NCBI RefSeq assembly: GCF_014195095.1
Contig: NZ_JACIBC010000001.1
Location: 682,001-746,000 of the forward strand
DNA: 64,000 bases
Direction: 5' to 3'
Source of the DNA: Rhizobium sp. BK602
Lineage (GTDB): Bacteria; Pseudomonadota; Alphaproteobacteria; Rhizobiales; Rhizobiaceae
In this document: piece after piece, positions 35,350 to 45,464 of the stretch
How the letters are laid out: every line of letters begins with the position of its first letter
Numbering within the stretch: the stretch's first letter is position 1
The notes under the pieces: model-generated
What the model saw: only the letters and a program-made list of their open reading frames with translations
Database searches by the model: none
Told to the model about the DNA's origin: nothing
Made by a program: the position numbers and the translations under genes

Positions 35350-37731
35350 ATGTCACCTTTGTTTTCGATGATGGGATTGTCATCCAAAAAGACGATCTGG
35401 GCATGGTTTGCCATCATATTGGTTCTGGCCGGCGCCGTTGTTGCCGGCCCGGCCGAAGCGCAAAGTCCCCTAGAGAAGCGAATAGCGCTGGTCGTGGGCA
35501 ACTCCGCCTACAAGGCAGGTGCGTTGCCGACGCCTGCGAATGACGCGGGCCTGATCGCACAGACCTTGCAGGCTGCCGGTTTCGATGTCATCGGCGCGCG
35601 CGATCTCGACCAGAACGGCCTGCGCGATGCCCTGCGGGACTTTCTGGCGAAGGCAAGTTCCTCCGGGCCCGACACCCTGGCCTTCGTTTATCTGGCGGGC
35701 TACGGGCTGCAATATCAGGGGGACAATTATTTCGTTCCCATCGATGCTCAGATCGCCAACGCCACCGATGTTCCCGTTGAGGCCATTCGCATTTCCGACT
35801 TTACCCGATCGCTGGCGGCGATCGGGAACAAGGGCAGCATCGTCGTTCTCGATGGTGCCAGGGCCAATCCGTTTGCCCAGACGAACCAGCCTCTTGCCGG
35901 CGGTCTGGCGCTCGTCGAACCGGATGCCAATCAGCTGATCGCGTTCAATGCCGCACCCGGCACCGTCGCGCCGCAGGAAGCGGGACCTTATGGCGCCTAT
36001 GCGCATGCCTTGGCGGAAATGATGCGCGTCGGCGGTCTTTCGCTTGGCGAGGTCTTCGACCGCACGCGCCTCAGGGTCGGCGATTTGACCAAGGGTGCGC
36101 AGATATCGTGGGATGCCTCCAAATTCGGTGGCGCCTTCACATTTTTCGACCGCGGCCCCGATGCGCCCCCGGCCCAGGTTTCCAGCTATGATAGCGCTGT
36201 GATCCGCACGAAAGCCATCCGCGACTTCGATGAGCGGGATGCCTATTTCGCCGCGCTCGACCGCGATACGCTGCAAGGATACGAGGATTTCCTGGCTGCT
36301 TATCCGAACGATTCGATGGCACGGCGCGTGCGTGCGATCATCGCAGCCCGCCGCGAGGCGATCACCTGGCGCGAGACGTGGATGACCGATACGCCGCAAG
36401 CCTATTGGTCCTATCTGCGGCGCTATCCGCGCGGCCCACATGTCTGGGACGCCCGCCGTCGTCTCGAGCACCTTGAAGCCGCGTTGGAGCCGCCACCGTC
36501 ATTCACGGTCATCGAGTATGACGTGCCGCCGCCTCCGCCGGCAGAGATCGTCTATGTCGATCGGCCCGTCCTTTATTTCGACGATGCCGATTTCGGCTAT
36601 GCACCGCCTCCGCCGGTGGTCTTCCTGGCACCGCCGCCACCGGATTTCGTCGTGCTTTCGCCGCCGCCGGCTCCGGTCGACCTCTATGTCCTGCCGGCTC
36701 CGGTTTTCGTTCCCGTGCCCGAATGGGTCCGGCCGTCGCGCGATGTGGCACCGCCGCAGAACGACATCATCTTCAACAACATCCACAATACGGTCGTGAA
36801 CAACACGATCATCAACAACAGCACGACGGTCAATAACACGACCGTCAATCAGGCTGCGCCCACGGCTCCAGGCCCGACGGCGGGACAGACGCTGGCGGGA
36901 ACGGCTGTCGCCGCCGGGGCAGGTGCCGCGGCGCTCCACGTCGCCTTGCCGCCCTCCGTGCAGAAAAAGGCTGCGATCCTGCAAAAGCAGAATCCGGTCG
37001 CTACGGCCAAGGCGCCGGCAAATGGTACCGCGCCGGTCACGCAGCCGCAGACCGGGAATGCCGCCTTGCATGCTCTTCCCGGTACGCATGGACAGCCTCT
37101 GCCATCGGCTGGCAAAGCGCCTGTCAATCAGCCGCAAGGTCAGCCAAAGCAGCTCCAGGCTTCGCAACCTGGCAACGCGCCTCATAATAATCCGGCATCG
37201 GCTGCCGCAAAGCCGGTCGGGCAGGGAGCGAATGCCAATGCTCATGCGCTTCCCGGCATGCAGGGACAGCCTTTGCCGCCAGTGGGAAAAACGCAGGCTA
37301 CCCAAAACCAGGTCCAGCCGAAAAGAATTCCGCCGACACAGACTGGCCCGAATGCCGGACAGAGCGCAGCAACGGGTTCCAAGCAGCCCGCTAATGGTCA
37401 GGTTGCAAACCCCTCCGCCGCGTCTGTCGTCGCGAAGGCTCCCTCCAGACCGGTCGTCAACGCCAGCCAGCCGTCGCATTCTGCCTCGGCAGCGCCAAGG
37501 CGTATGAATGTTGTCGCGGCCTCCAGGCAGAAACCCGCACCGCAGGCGGTACATCAGGCAAACCCGCCGCGCATGGCCATGCAGGCGAAAGCGCCGATCA
37601 CCAAGCCGCAAGCTCAGCCGAGGCCGCAGCCCAAGGTCGTGCAGCAGGTAAAGAGGCCGCCGCAGGCGGTCGCGCAAAAGCCGCCGGCCAAGAAAAAATG
37701 TGGAGCGCCCGGCCTGCCGGCATGTCACTGA
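35350..37731 (+). CDS. Secreted caspase-fold (C14-like) protein with degenerate active site
   Basis: A 793-residue protein with a signal sequence (hydrophobic 15-32, cleavage near AEAQ) and a caspase-like p20 domain (about 43-280): RIALVVGNSAY, a strand VYLAGYG, then SIVVLDGARANPF. In active bacterial members the last two read AGHG and DACRNNPF; here the His is Tyr118 and the Cys is Ala170, so it should not be a protease. A helical region (280-380) and a Pro-rich stretch (about 390-465) follow, then an Asn/Thr-rich segment (470-500), and a Gln/Pro/Ala-rich tail with two copies of a 58-residue repeat. The ATG at 35350 is used. The tail composition suggests a cell-envelope or surface role. Confidence 0.8.
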   Translation: MSPLFSMMGLSSKKTIWAWFAIILVLAGAVVAGPAEAQSPLEKRIALVVGNSAYKAGALPTPANDAGLIAQTLQAAGFDVIGARDLDQNGLRDALRDFLAKASSSGPDTLAFVYLAGYGLQYQGDNYFVPIDAQIANATDVPVEAIRISDFTRSLAAIGNKGSIVVLDGARANPFAQTNQPLAGGLALVEPDANQLIAFNAAPGTVAPQEAGPYGAYAHALAEMMRVGGLSLGEVFDRTRLRVGDLTKGAQISWDASKFGGAFTFFDRGPDAPPAQVSSYDSAVIRTKAIRDFDERDAYFAALDRDTLQGYEDFLAAYPNDSMARRVRAIIAARREAITWRETWMTDTPQAYWSYLRRYPRGPHVWDARRRLEHLEAALEPPPSFTVIEYDVPPPPPAEIVYVDRPVLYFDDADFGYAPPPPVVFLAPPPPDFVVLSPPPAPVDLYVLPAPVFVPVPEWVRPSRDVAPPQNDIIFNNIHNTVVNNTIINNSTTVNNTTVNQAAPTAPGPTAGQTLAGTAVAAGAGAAALHVALPPSVQKKAAILQKQNPVATAKAPANGTAPVTQPQTGNAALHALPGTHGQPLPSAGKAPVNQPQGQPKQLQASQPGNAPHNNPASAAAKPVGQGANANAHALPGMQGQPLPPVGKTQATQNQVQPKRIPPTQTGPNAGQSAATGSKQPANGQVANPSAASVVAKAPSRPVVNASQPSHSASAAPRRMNVVAASRQKPAPQAVHQANPPRMAMQAKAPITKPQAQPRPQPKVVQQVKRPPQAVAQKPPAKKKCGAPGLPACH
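37069..37398 (+). repeat. Two imperfect 174-base tandem repeats inside the caspase-fold gene
   Basis: CATGCTCTTCCCGG at 37069 recurs as CATGCGCTTCCCGG at 37243, exactly 58 codons later. The encoded units share HALPG-x2-GQPLP-x2-GK and then a Gln/Pro-rich linker. The second copy fades out before the basic C-terminus. Confidence 0.65.
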
Positions 37732-37833
37732 TCGGTGAGGCTGCATCCGGTTTCGTTGACGGGATTGGCCATGCTCGGCATCCCTTCCTCGGCTTGCAAT
37801 GCTGTGCTTGAATGACTCTGCAAGGCTCAGCAG

Positions 37834-38370
37834 ATGGGAAAGCGATCACACATGGGCGACACGATCATTCTGGAGACTCCGCGCCTCATCCTGACCATGT
37901 GGGACAGTGGCGACGCCGCGCTGATTCGGCAGCTGCATGCGACGATGGAAACGACGCGCTATCTGTCCGGCGCCGCGCCCTGGACGCTGGAGAAGGCGGA
38001 GGAGCGGCTGAAATCCTGGTTTGCCGAGCAGGCTCGCGATGGCGTGACGAAATACAAGATGTTGAGGCGGGAAGACGGCCGTTTCATCGGTCGCGCCGGC
38101 TTTTCGCGATTTGAGGAAGAGAGTGGGCGCGGGGAGTTCGAGCTTGGCTATTCGATCCGCCGCGAAGCCTGGGGTAACGGCTACGCCACCGAAATCGCCG
38201 GCGCGCTTGCCGACTGGTTTTTCAGGCGCGGCATCGCCCGCCGGTTCATTGCCTTTACCCATCCGGACAATGTCGCCTCGCAGCGGGTCTTGCAAAAGAT
38301 CGGAATGCGAGAAAGCCCGCCGATGGTGATCGACGGGCTTCCATGTCCGAGTTTCGCAATGTCGCGATAG
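37834..38370 (+). CDS. GNAT family N-acetyltransferase (RimJ/RimL-like)
   Basis: A 178-residue acetyltransferase of the RimJ/RimL type. The opening TIILETPRLILTMW, the middle GRAGFSRFEEESGRGEFELGYSI strand pair and the acetyl-CoA loop REAWGNGYATE followed by THPDNVASQRVLQKIGM are typical; the Q/R-x-x-G-x-G/A loop appears as EAWGNGYA. It is likely to acetylate an N-terminal or small-molecule amine, target unknown. The ATG at 37834 has AAGG eight bases before it; ATG 37852 is an alternative. Convergent with the next gene at 12 bases. Confidence 0.88.
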   Translation: MGKRSHMGDTIILETPRLILTMWDSGDAALIRQLHATMETTRYLSGAAPWTLEKAEERLKSWFAEQARDGVTKYKMLRREDGRFIGRAGFSRFEEESGRGEFELGYSIRREAWGNGYATEIAGALADWFFRRGIARRFIAFTHPDNVASQRVLQKIGMRESPPMVIDGLPCPSFAMSR

Positions 38371-38382
38371 GAGGCTGGCCTC

Positions 38383-39060
38383 TTACCTGATGCGCTTGGC
38401 GGCCGGCTCCGGCACCAGTTCGCCGTTCAGACGGCGGTCGAGGTAATCCTCGCATTCGCCGAGCAGCGTTTCGACCTGGCCATTGAAGAAATGGTTGGCG
38501 CCTGAGACGACCTTGTGGGTAATCAGGATGCCCTTCTGCGTCTTCAGCTTTTCCACGAGACCGTTCACGTCCTTTTCCGGGGCGACCTTGTCGGAATCGC
38601 CGTTGATGATGAGGCCGGAGGACGGGCAGGGCGCCAGGAACGAGAAGTCATAGATGTTCGGCTGCGGCGCGATCGACATGAAGCCTTCGATCTCCGGGCG
38701 GCGCATCAGCAGCTGCATGCCGATCCAGGCGCCGAAGGAATAGCCGGCAACCCAGCAGCTCTTGGAATCGGGATGCAGGCTCTGCACCCAGTCGAGCGCC
38801 GAGGCGGCATCCGACAATTCGCCGGCGCCGTGGTCGAATTCGCCCTGGCTGCGGCCGATGCCGCGGAAATTGAAGCGGAGCGTGGTGAAGCCGCGCTTCT
38901 GGAACATGTAGAAGAGCTGGTAGACGACCTGATTGTTCATCGTGCCGCCAAATTGCGGATGCGGATGGAGGATGATCGCGATCGGGGCGCTCTTTTCCTT
39001 CGAGGGCTGATAGCGGCCTTCAAGGCGGCCTGCGGGGCCGTTGAAAATTACTTCGGGCAT
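38383..39060 (-). CDS. Alpha/beta hydrolase of the dienelactone-hydrolase-like (YcjY/DUF) type
   Basis: A 225-residue cytosolic alpha/beta hydrolase. It opens with MPEVIFNGPAGRLEGRY and IILHPHPQFGGTMNN, the latter being a family feature of a widespread proteobacterial group. The nucleophile elbow is GYSFGA, the acid lies in GDSDKVAP and the His in ANHFFNG. Substrate unknown. The ATG at 39060 matches the family start. It is divergent from the suf operon, so the 233-base gap contains both promoters, including the iron-responsive operators described separately. Confidence 0.88.
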   Translation of the reverse strand: MPEVIFNGPAGRLEGRYQPSKEKSAPIAIILHPHPQFGGTMNNQVVYQLFYMFQKRGFTTLRFNFRGIGRSQGEFDHGAGELSDAASALDWVQSLHPDSKSCWVAGYSFGAWIGMQLLMRRPEIEGFMSIAPQPNIYDFSFLAPCPSSGLIINGDSDKVAPEKDVNGLVEKLKTQKGILITHKVVSGANHFFNGQVETLLGECEDYLDRRLNGELVPEPAAKRIR

Positions 39061-39117
39061 CGATACTCCGGCTCTTCTTTTTCTGCGTTCGAACCATACG
39101 GGACGCAGCAAGTTGAC

Positions 39118-39146
39118 TTGACGAATGCGCTCATCTTTTCTAGAAC
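39118..39146 (+). promoter_or_regulatory. Promoter of the suf operon
   Basis: TTGACG (39118-39123) and TAGAAC (39141-39146) are 17 bases apart, a good sigma-70 arrangement, about 150 bases before the first suf gene. The -35 box overlaps a RirA-like operator and an Irr-like operator follows the -10 box. Confidence 0.6.
39119..39133 (+). promoter_or_regulatory. RirA operator candidate (IRO box)
   Basis: TGA-N9-TCA at 39119-39133 matches the rhizobial iron-responsive operator core bound by the Fe-S regulator RirA under iron-sufficient conditions. It covers the -35 box of the suf promoter, so binding would repress. Confidence 0.6.
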
Positions 39147-39150
39147 GCAG

Positions 39151-39167
39151 TTTAGAACAATTCGAAA
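39151..39167 (+). promoter_or_regulatory. Irr operator candidate (ICE box)
   Basis: TTTAGAA-CAA-TTCGAAA differs by one base from the symmetrical ICE consensus TTTAGAA-N3-TTCTAAA bound by Irr in Rhizobiales when haem and iron are scarce. It lies just after the -10 box, across the expected transcription start. Confidence 0.65.
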
Positions 39168-39227
39168 CTTGATGCGGGCTTCCACGCGTTGCTTGTTCAG
39201 CGGTTTGTGGAACGTGTCATAAGGCAT

Positions 39228-39261
39228 GCCCGGCTGAAATTTCAAGGAAAATGAGCCGGGC
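39228..39261 (+). other. Hairpin in the suf leader
   Basis: Perfect 8-bp arms GCCCGGCT and AGCCGGGC with an 18-base loop, ending 32 bases before the first suf start codon. No T tract follows. It may protect or regulate the leader RNA. Confidence 0.4.
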
Positions 39262-39293
39262 CTAACAAGGCTTCGTCAGGCAGGAAGAAGATT

Positions 39294-40460
39294 ATGGCGG
39301 CAACGCGCCTTTATCTCGACTGGAATGCCACCGCTCCGCTTCATCCGGCGGCGCGTGACGCCATGTTGCATGCTTTGGATCTATATGGAAACCCCAACTC
39401 GGTTCATGGCGAAGGCCGGGCGACACGGGCGGCGATCGAGGCCGCGCGCCGGCAGGTCGCGGGCCTGACGGGTGCCGAGCCGGCGCATGTCGTTTTCACC
39501 AGCGGCGCGACCGAAGCGGCCAACATGGTGCTGACACCGGAATTCCGCATGGGCCGCACGCCGATGTCGATCGGCCATCTCTATGTGTCGGCGATCGAGC
39601 ATCCGGCCGTGCGCGAAGGCGGTCGTTTCGCCAAGGACAGGATCAGCGAGGTTCCGGTCACGCCGGATGGGATCGTTGATCTCGCCGCGTTGGAGACGAT
39701 GCTTGCCGCGCATGACAGGGCCGACGGGCTGCCGATGGTGGCGGTCATGCTTGCCAACAACGAGACCGGCATCCTTCAGCCCGTGACGGAGGCGGCGAAG
39801 CTTGTCCATGCGGTGGGCGGTCTTTTCGTTGTCGATGCGGTTCAGGCGGCCGGCCGGGTTCGGCTCGATATCAACGAGCTCGGCGCAGATTTCCTGATCG
39901 TCTCGTCGCATAAGATCGGCGGACCGAAGGGGGCTGGCGCCCTGATCTCGCGCGGCGAGATCCTGATGCCGAAGCCGCTGATCCATGGCGGCGGCCAGGA
40001 GAAAGGGCATCGTTCGGGCACGGAAAATGCCCTGGCCGTCATCGGCTTCGGTGCCGCCGCGGCTGCGGCAGCCGCCGACTTCGACAGCCGCAATGCCGCC
40101 GCCGCAAGGCTCCGGGACCGGCTTGAAGACGGCATGAAATTCGCCGCACCCGACGTCATCATTCATGGCGAGGCCGGCGCGCGCGTGCCGAATACCAGTT
40201 TCTTCACCCTGCCGGGGCTGAAATCCGAAACCGGGCAGATCGCCTTCGATCTCGAGGGCGTGGCGATCTCGGCGGGCTCGGCCTGCTCCTCCGGCAAGGT
40301 CGGCGAGAGCCATGTGCTGTCGGCCATGGGCTGCGATCCGAAGCTCGGGGCGCTGCGCATTTCGCTTGGTTTCACGACGACCGAAGAGGATGTCGATCGT
40401 GCGATTGCGGCCTTCGCCAGGATCGCCGGCCGGCGCAAACCGGCGGATGCGGTCGCCTGA
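39294..40460 (+). CDS. Cysteine desulfurase, NifS/IscS class (SufS2-type)
   Basis: A 388-residue fold-type I PLP enzyme. The PLP Lys is K207 in SSHKIGGPKG and the persulphide Cys is C331 in SAGSACSSGK, within the flexible loop of class I (NifS/IscS) desulfurases. The N-terminal LDWNATAPLHPAARDAM and HGEGRATRAAIE support this group. It is the first gene of the suf operon, whose later gene encodes a second, class II desulfurase (SufS). Rhizobial suf operons are known to start with such a gene, called sufS2. The 147-base gap to sufB is longer than the other gaps in the operon. Confidence 0.92.
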   Translation: MAATRLYLDWNATAPLHPAARDAMLHALDLYGNPNSVHGEGRATRAAIEAARRQVAGLTGAEPAHVVFTSGATEAANMVLTPEFRMGRTPMSIGHLYVSAIEHPAVREGGRFAKDRISEVPVTPDGIVDLAALETMLAAHDRADGLPMVAVMLANNETGILQPVTEAAKLVHAVGGLFVVDAVQAAGRVRLDINELGADFLIVSSHKIGGPKGAGALISRGEILMPKPLIHGGGQEKGHRSGTENALAVIGFGAAAAAAAADFDSRNAAAARLRDRLEDGMKFAAPDVIIHGEAGARVPNTSFFTLPGLKSETGQIAFDLEGVAISAGSACSSGKVGESHVLSAMGCDPKLGALRISLGFTTTEEDVDRAIAAFARIAGRRKPADAVA

Positions 40461-40607
40461 CGACTTACAATTTCGCGGAAATGAAAAATTCCGCTTGCCA
40501 AGCGGGCTGAAAAGTCCCTTTTGGCCGACTACATAGAGGGCAGAGATAAATCTGCCGCAACGTTGACAAGCTGCCGGACCTTGGATCCGGCGAGATTGGA
40601 GAACGAC

Positions 40608-42077
<1,470 letters not shown>

Positions 42078-42144
42078 CGCCCGAACGAATTTAATTCTGG
42101 CGCGTCAGGCGCGCCGCACCCCATTCCTTCGATAGGATTCTACT

Positions 42145-42900
42145 ATGCTTGAAATCAAGAACCTGCATGCCCGCATCGCCGAAGACGGCACCGAGATCAT
42201 CCGTGGTCTGAACCTGACCGTGAAGGCTGGCGAAGTTGCCGCCATCATGGGGCCGAACGGCTCGGGCAAGTCGACGCTCTCCTATATCCTCGCCGGCCGC
42301 GACGACTACGAAGTGACGGAAGGCGATATCCTTTATAACGGCGAGAGCATTCTTGGGCTGGACGCCGCCGAGCGTGCCGCAAAGGGCATTTTCCTCGCCT
42401 TCCAGTATCCGGTCGAAATCCCCGGCGTTGCCACCATGCAGTTCCTGAAGGTGGCGATGAACGAACAGCGCAAGGCGCGCGGCGAAGCCGAGCTGACGAC
42501 GCCGGACTTCATGCGCCGCGTCAAGGACGCTGCCGCCAAGCTGCAGATCAATCCCGACATGCTGAAGCGTCCGCTCAACGTCGGCTTCTCGGGCGGTGAG
42601 AAGAAGCGCGCCGAGATCCTGCAGATGGCGCTGCTGGAGCCGCAGCTCTGCGTGCTTGACGAAACCGATTCCGGCCTCGACATCGACGCGCTGAAGATCG
42701 TCGCCGACGGCGTCAATGCTCTACGCTCTCCGGACCGCGCCGTGATCGTCATCACCCACTATCAGCGCCTGCTCGACTATATCGTTCCGGACACCGTTCA
42801 CGTCCTCTACAAGGGCCAGGTGATCAAGTCCGGCGACAAGACGCTGGCGCATGAGCTCGAAGCCAATGGCTATGCCGACATCATCGGTGCTGCGGCCTGA
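42145..42900 (+). CDS. sufC: Fe-S assembly ATPase SufC
   Basis: A 251-residue ABC-type ATPase. Walker A is GPNGSGKST, the Q-loop follows at AFQYPVEIPGV, the signature motif is FSGGEKKRAE and Walker B is CVLDETDSGLD, with the H-loop in VITHYQRLL. It energises the SufBC2D scaffold, causing the rearrangement that exposes the cluster-building site. Family length. It lies 67 bases after sufB and 22 bases before sufD. Confidence 0.98.
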   Translation: MLEIKNLHARIAEDGTEIIRGLNLTVKAGEVAAIMGPNGSGKSTLSYILAGRDDYEVTEGDILYNGESILGLDAAERAAKGIFLAFQYPVEIPGVATMQFLKVAMNEQRKARGEAELTTPDFMRRVKDAAAKLQINPDMLKRPLNVGFSGGEKKRAEILQMALLEPQLCVLDETDSGLDIDALKIVADGVNALRSPDRAVIVITHYQRLLDYIVPDTVHVLYKGQVIKSGDKTLAHELEANGYADIIGAAA

Positions 42901-42922
42901 TCGGGGCGGAAAGGATACGTCG

Positions 42923-44197
42923 ATGAATGTTCAGACGACGACCCGCCTCACAGCCGCGGAAACGGCGCTGATCGAGGCTTACAACAATCAGCTTGGCGAC
43001 TTGCCGGGCGATGGCGAGGTATTCGCCATTCGCGATCGCCTGCTTGATGACCTCAAGACCGCCGGCCTGCCAACGCGGCGCTTCGAGGCTTGGCATTATA
43101 CCGACTTCAAGAACCTGCTGCGCCTTGTTCCGACGGATCTCGGTACGGGTAGCGTCGAGCCGCTGTCGCCGACCGTTGCCGGTTCGGCCGTTCTTTCGGT
43201 TCTGCAGGGCGAGGCCGCCGGCAAGACCTCGGTCGATGGCCTGTCGGTCAGCCGCTATGTCGATAGCCTGACGAGCGGCGCGGCCGCCGTTGGCCTGGAA
43301 GCCCTCGGCAGCGATGACGCCATCGGCCGCATCAATGCCAGCTTCGTGCGCGACGGCTATGTCGTCGAATTCCCCGAAGGCACGGAACTCGATCAGCCGC
43401 TGGAAATCCAGTTCATCCATGCCGGTGGGCAGATTCACAGCCGACTGCCCGTGACCTTCGGTGCCGGCGCCAAGGCGACCGTGATCGAGCGTCACGAGGG
43501 TGTTCCGGGCGCTGCGGCGCTGGTCTCTTCGGTCAGTGAAGTCAAGCTCGGCAAGGGCGCGGAAGTCACCTGGATCATCCTGCAGGAGCAGGGCTCCGAG
43601 GACACGCATCTCGGCCAGATCCGCATCGATCTCGGTCAGGACGCCAAGCTGAAGCTGTTCGTCATCAATGCCGGCGGCAAGCTGGTGCGGCAGGAGCTGC
43701 ATATCAAGGTTTCGGGCGAGGGTGCGGATCTCGCGCTGCGCGGCGTCAACCTGCTCGGCGGCGACACGCATACGGATGTGACCATGGTGCTCGGCCATGA
43801 CGTGCCGCACACCGGCTCGACGGAAATCGTCCGCAACGTGGTGTTCGACCGCGCCCGCGGCGTCTTCCAGGGCATGATCCGCGTCGCTCCGGATGCCCAG
43901 AAAACCGACGCCCGCATGGCCTGCAATACGCTGCTGATGTCCGACGATGCCGAATTCTCCGTCAAGCCGGAGCTCGAGATCTTCGCCGACGACGTGCAGT
44001 GCGGCCACGGCGCCACTGTCGCTGATATCGACAGCAACCATCTCTACTATCTGATGGCGCGCGGCATTCCGAAGAACAAGGCCCGCGCCATGCTGGTCAA
44101 TGCCTTCGTGGCCGAGATTGTCGAAGAGCTGGAAGACGAAGCCCTGGTCGAGGCGCTGGAAGGCGTTATCTCTGCCTGGCTCGAAAAGCACGCCTGA
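42923..44197 (+). CDS. sufD: Fe-S assembly protein SufD
   Basis: A 424-residue SufD. The N-terminal TRRFEAWHYTDFKNLLR and the C-terminal beta-helix with DARMACNTLLMSDDAEF, ADDVQCGHGATVADIDSNHLYYLMARGI, quoted in part, are diagnostic; the conserved His in QCGHGAT contributes to cluster assembly at the SufB-SufD interface. The ATG at 42923 is used because it has GGAAAGGA upstream and the sequence starts as expected; an earlier in-frame ATG lies inside sufC. It is followed 8 bases later by sufS. Confidence 0.97.
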   Translation: MNVQTTTRLTAAETALIEAYNNQLGDLPGDGEVFAIRDRLLDDLKTAGLPTRRFEAWHYTDFKNLLRLVPTDLGTGSVEPLSPTVAGSAVLSVLQGEAAGKTSVDGLSVSRYVDSLTSGAAAVGLEALGSDDAIGRINASFVRDGYVVEFPEGTELDQPLEIQFIHAGGQIHSRLPVTFGAGAKATVIERHEGVPGAAALVSSVSEVKLGKGAEVTWIILQEQGSEDTHLGQIRIDLGQDAKLKLFVINAGGKLVRQELHIKVSGEGADLALRGVNLLGGDTHTDVTMVLGHDVPHTGSTEIVRNVVFDRARGVFQGMIRVAPDAQKTDARMACNTLLMSDDAEFSVKPELEIFADDVQCGHGATVADIDSNHLYYLMARGIPKNKARAMLVNAFVAEIVEELEDEALVEALEGVISAWLEKHA

Positions 44198-44205
44198 TTG
44201 GAGCA

Positions 44206-45453
44206 ATGCTCGTGGACAAGATCGTACCAGCCACCGCCTATGACGTCGAAGCGATCCGTCGGGATTTTCCGATCCTGTCGACGACCGTCCATGGCAAGCC
44301 GCTGGTCTATCTCGACAACGGCGCGTCGGCGCAGAAGCCGCAGGTCGTGATCGATGCCATTTCGCACGCCTATTCGAGCGAATATGCCAATGTGCATCGC
44401 GGTCTGCATTTCCTCTCCAATGCCGCCACGGAAGCCTATGAGGCGGCGCGCGAGAAGGTGCGCCGTTTCCTGAACGCGCCGTCGGTGGACAATATTGTTT
44501 TCACCAAGAACTCGACGGAGGCGATCAACACGGTCGCATACGGCTGGGGCATGCCGAAGATCGGCGAGGGCGACGAGATCGTCGTGTCGATCATGGAGCA
44601 TCACTCCAACATCGTGCCCTGGCATTTCATCCGCGAGCGGCAGGGTGCGAAGCTCGTCTGGGTGCCGGTCGACGACGAGGGCGCGTTCCATATCGAGGAT
44701 TTCGAGAAGAGCCTGACGGAACGCACCAAGCTCGTCGCCATTACCCATATGTCGAACGCGCTCGGCACGGTCGTCCCGGTGAAGGAAGTCTGCCGCATCG
44801 CCCATGAGCGCGGCATTCCCGTGCTGATCGACGGGTCGCAAGGTGCGGTGCACATGCCTGTCGACGTGCAGGATATCGATTGCGACTGGTACGTCATGAC
44901 CGGTCACAAGCTCTATGGTCCCTCGGGCATCGGCGTGCTCTACGGCAAGAAGGACAGGCTCGCCGAGATGCGGCCCTTCCAGGGCGGCGGCGAGATGATC
45001 TTCGACGTCACCGAGGAGAACGTCACCTACAACGATCCGCCGCATCGTTTTGAAGCCGGTACGCCGCCGATCGTACAGGCGATCGGCCTCGGCTATGCCC
45101 TTGATTACATGGACAGCATCGGCCGCGACGCGATCGCGCGCCACGAAGCCGATCTGGCCGCCTATGCGGCGGAGCGGCTGCGGGACATCAATTCGCTGCG
45201 TGTCATCGGCACGGCGCCCGGCAAGGGCGGCATCTTCTCCTTCGAGCTTGCTGGCATACATTCCCACGATGTCTCGATGGTGATCGACCGCCAGGGGGTC
45301 GCCGTTCGCGCCGGCACGCATTGTGCCCAGCCGCTCTTGAAACGTTTCGGCGTCACCTCCACATGCCGTGCATCGTTTGGCATGTATAATACCCGTGCCG
45401 AAGTGGATGCTCTGGCCGATGCGTTGGAATATGCGCGGAAATTCTTTGCCTAA
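44206..45453 (+). CDS. sufS: Cysteine desulfurase SufS (class II)
   Basis: A 415-residue class II cysteine desulfurase. The PLP Lys is K235 in MTGHKLYGPSG and the catalytic Cys is C373 in RAGTHCAQP, on a short loop as in SufS/CsdB. It mobilises sulphur from cysteine and normally passes it to a SufE or SufU partner, neither of which is encoded in this operon. Start ATG 44206, with a GTG two codons later as an alternative. Second desulfurase of the operon. Confidence 0.97.
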   Translation: MLVDKIVPATAYDVEAIRRDFPILSTTVHGKPLVYLDNGASAQKPQVVIDAISHAYSSEYANVHRGLHFLSNAATEAYEAAREKVRRFLNAPSVDNIVFTKNSTEAINTVAYGWGMPKIGEGDEIVVSIMEHHSNIVPWHFIRERQGAKLVWVPVDDEGAFHIEDFEKSLTERTKLVAITHMSNALGTVVPVKEVCRIAHERGIPVLIDGSQGAVHMPVDVQDIDCDWYVMTGHKLYGPSGIGVLYGKKDRLAEMRPFQGGGEMIFDVTEENVTYNDPPHRFEAGTPPIVQAIGLGYALDYMDSIGRDAIARHEADLAAYAAERLRDINSLRVIGTAPGKGGIFSFELAGIHSHDVSMVIDRQGVAVRAGTHCAQPLLKRFGVTSTCRASFGMYNTRAEVDALADALEYARKFFA

Positions 45454-45464
45454 GGAGGCAAGCA

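Noticed and set aside
37069..37398. Regular repeats that might suggest a CRISPR array or satellite
   Set aside because: The two units are imperfect, 174 bases long and kept in frame inside a coding region; they are protein repeats.
36499..37746. A 415-codon minus-strand frame over the repeat-rich tail of the caspase-fold gene
   Set aside because: Arg- and Cys-rich antisense product of a Pro/Gln-rich tail, with no start signal or known domain.
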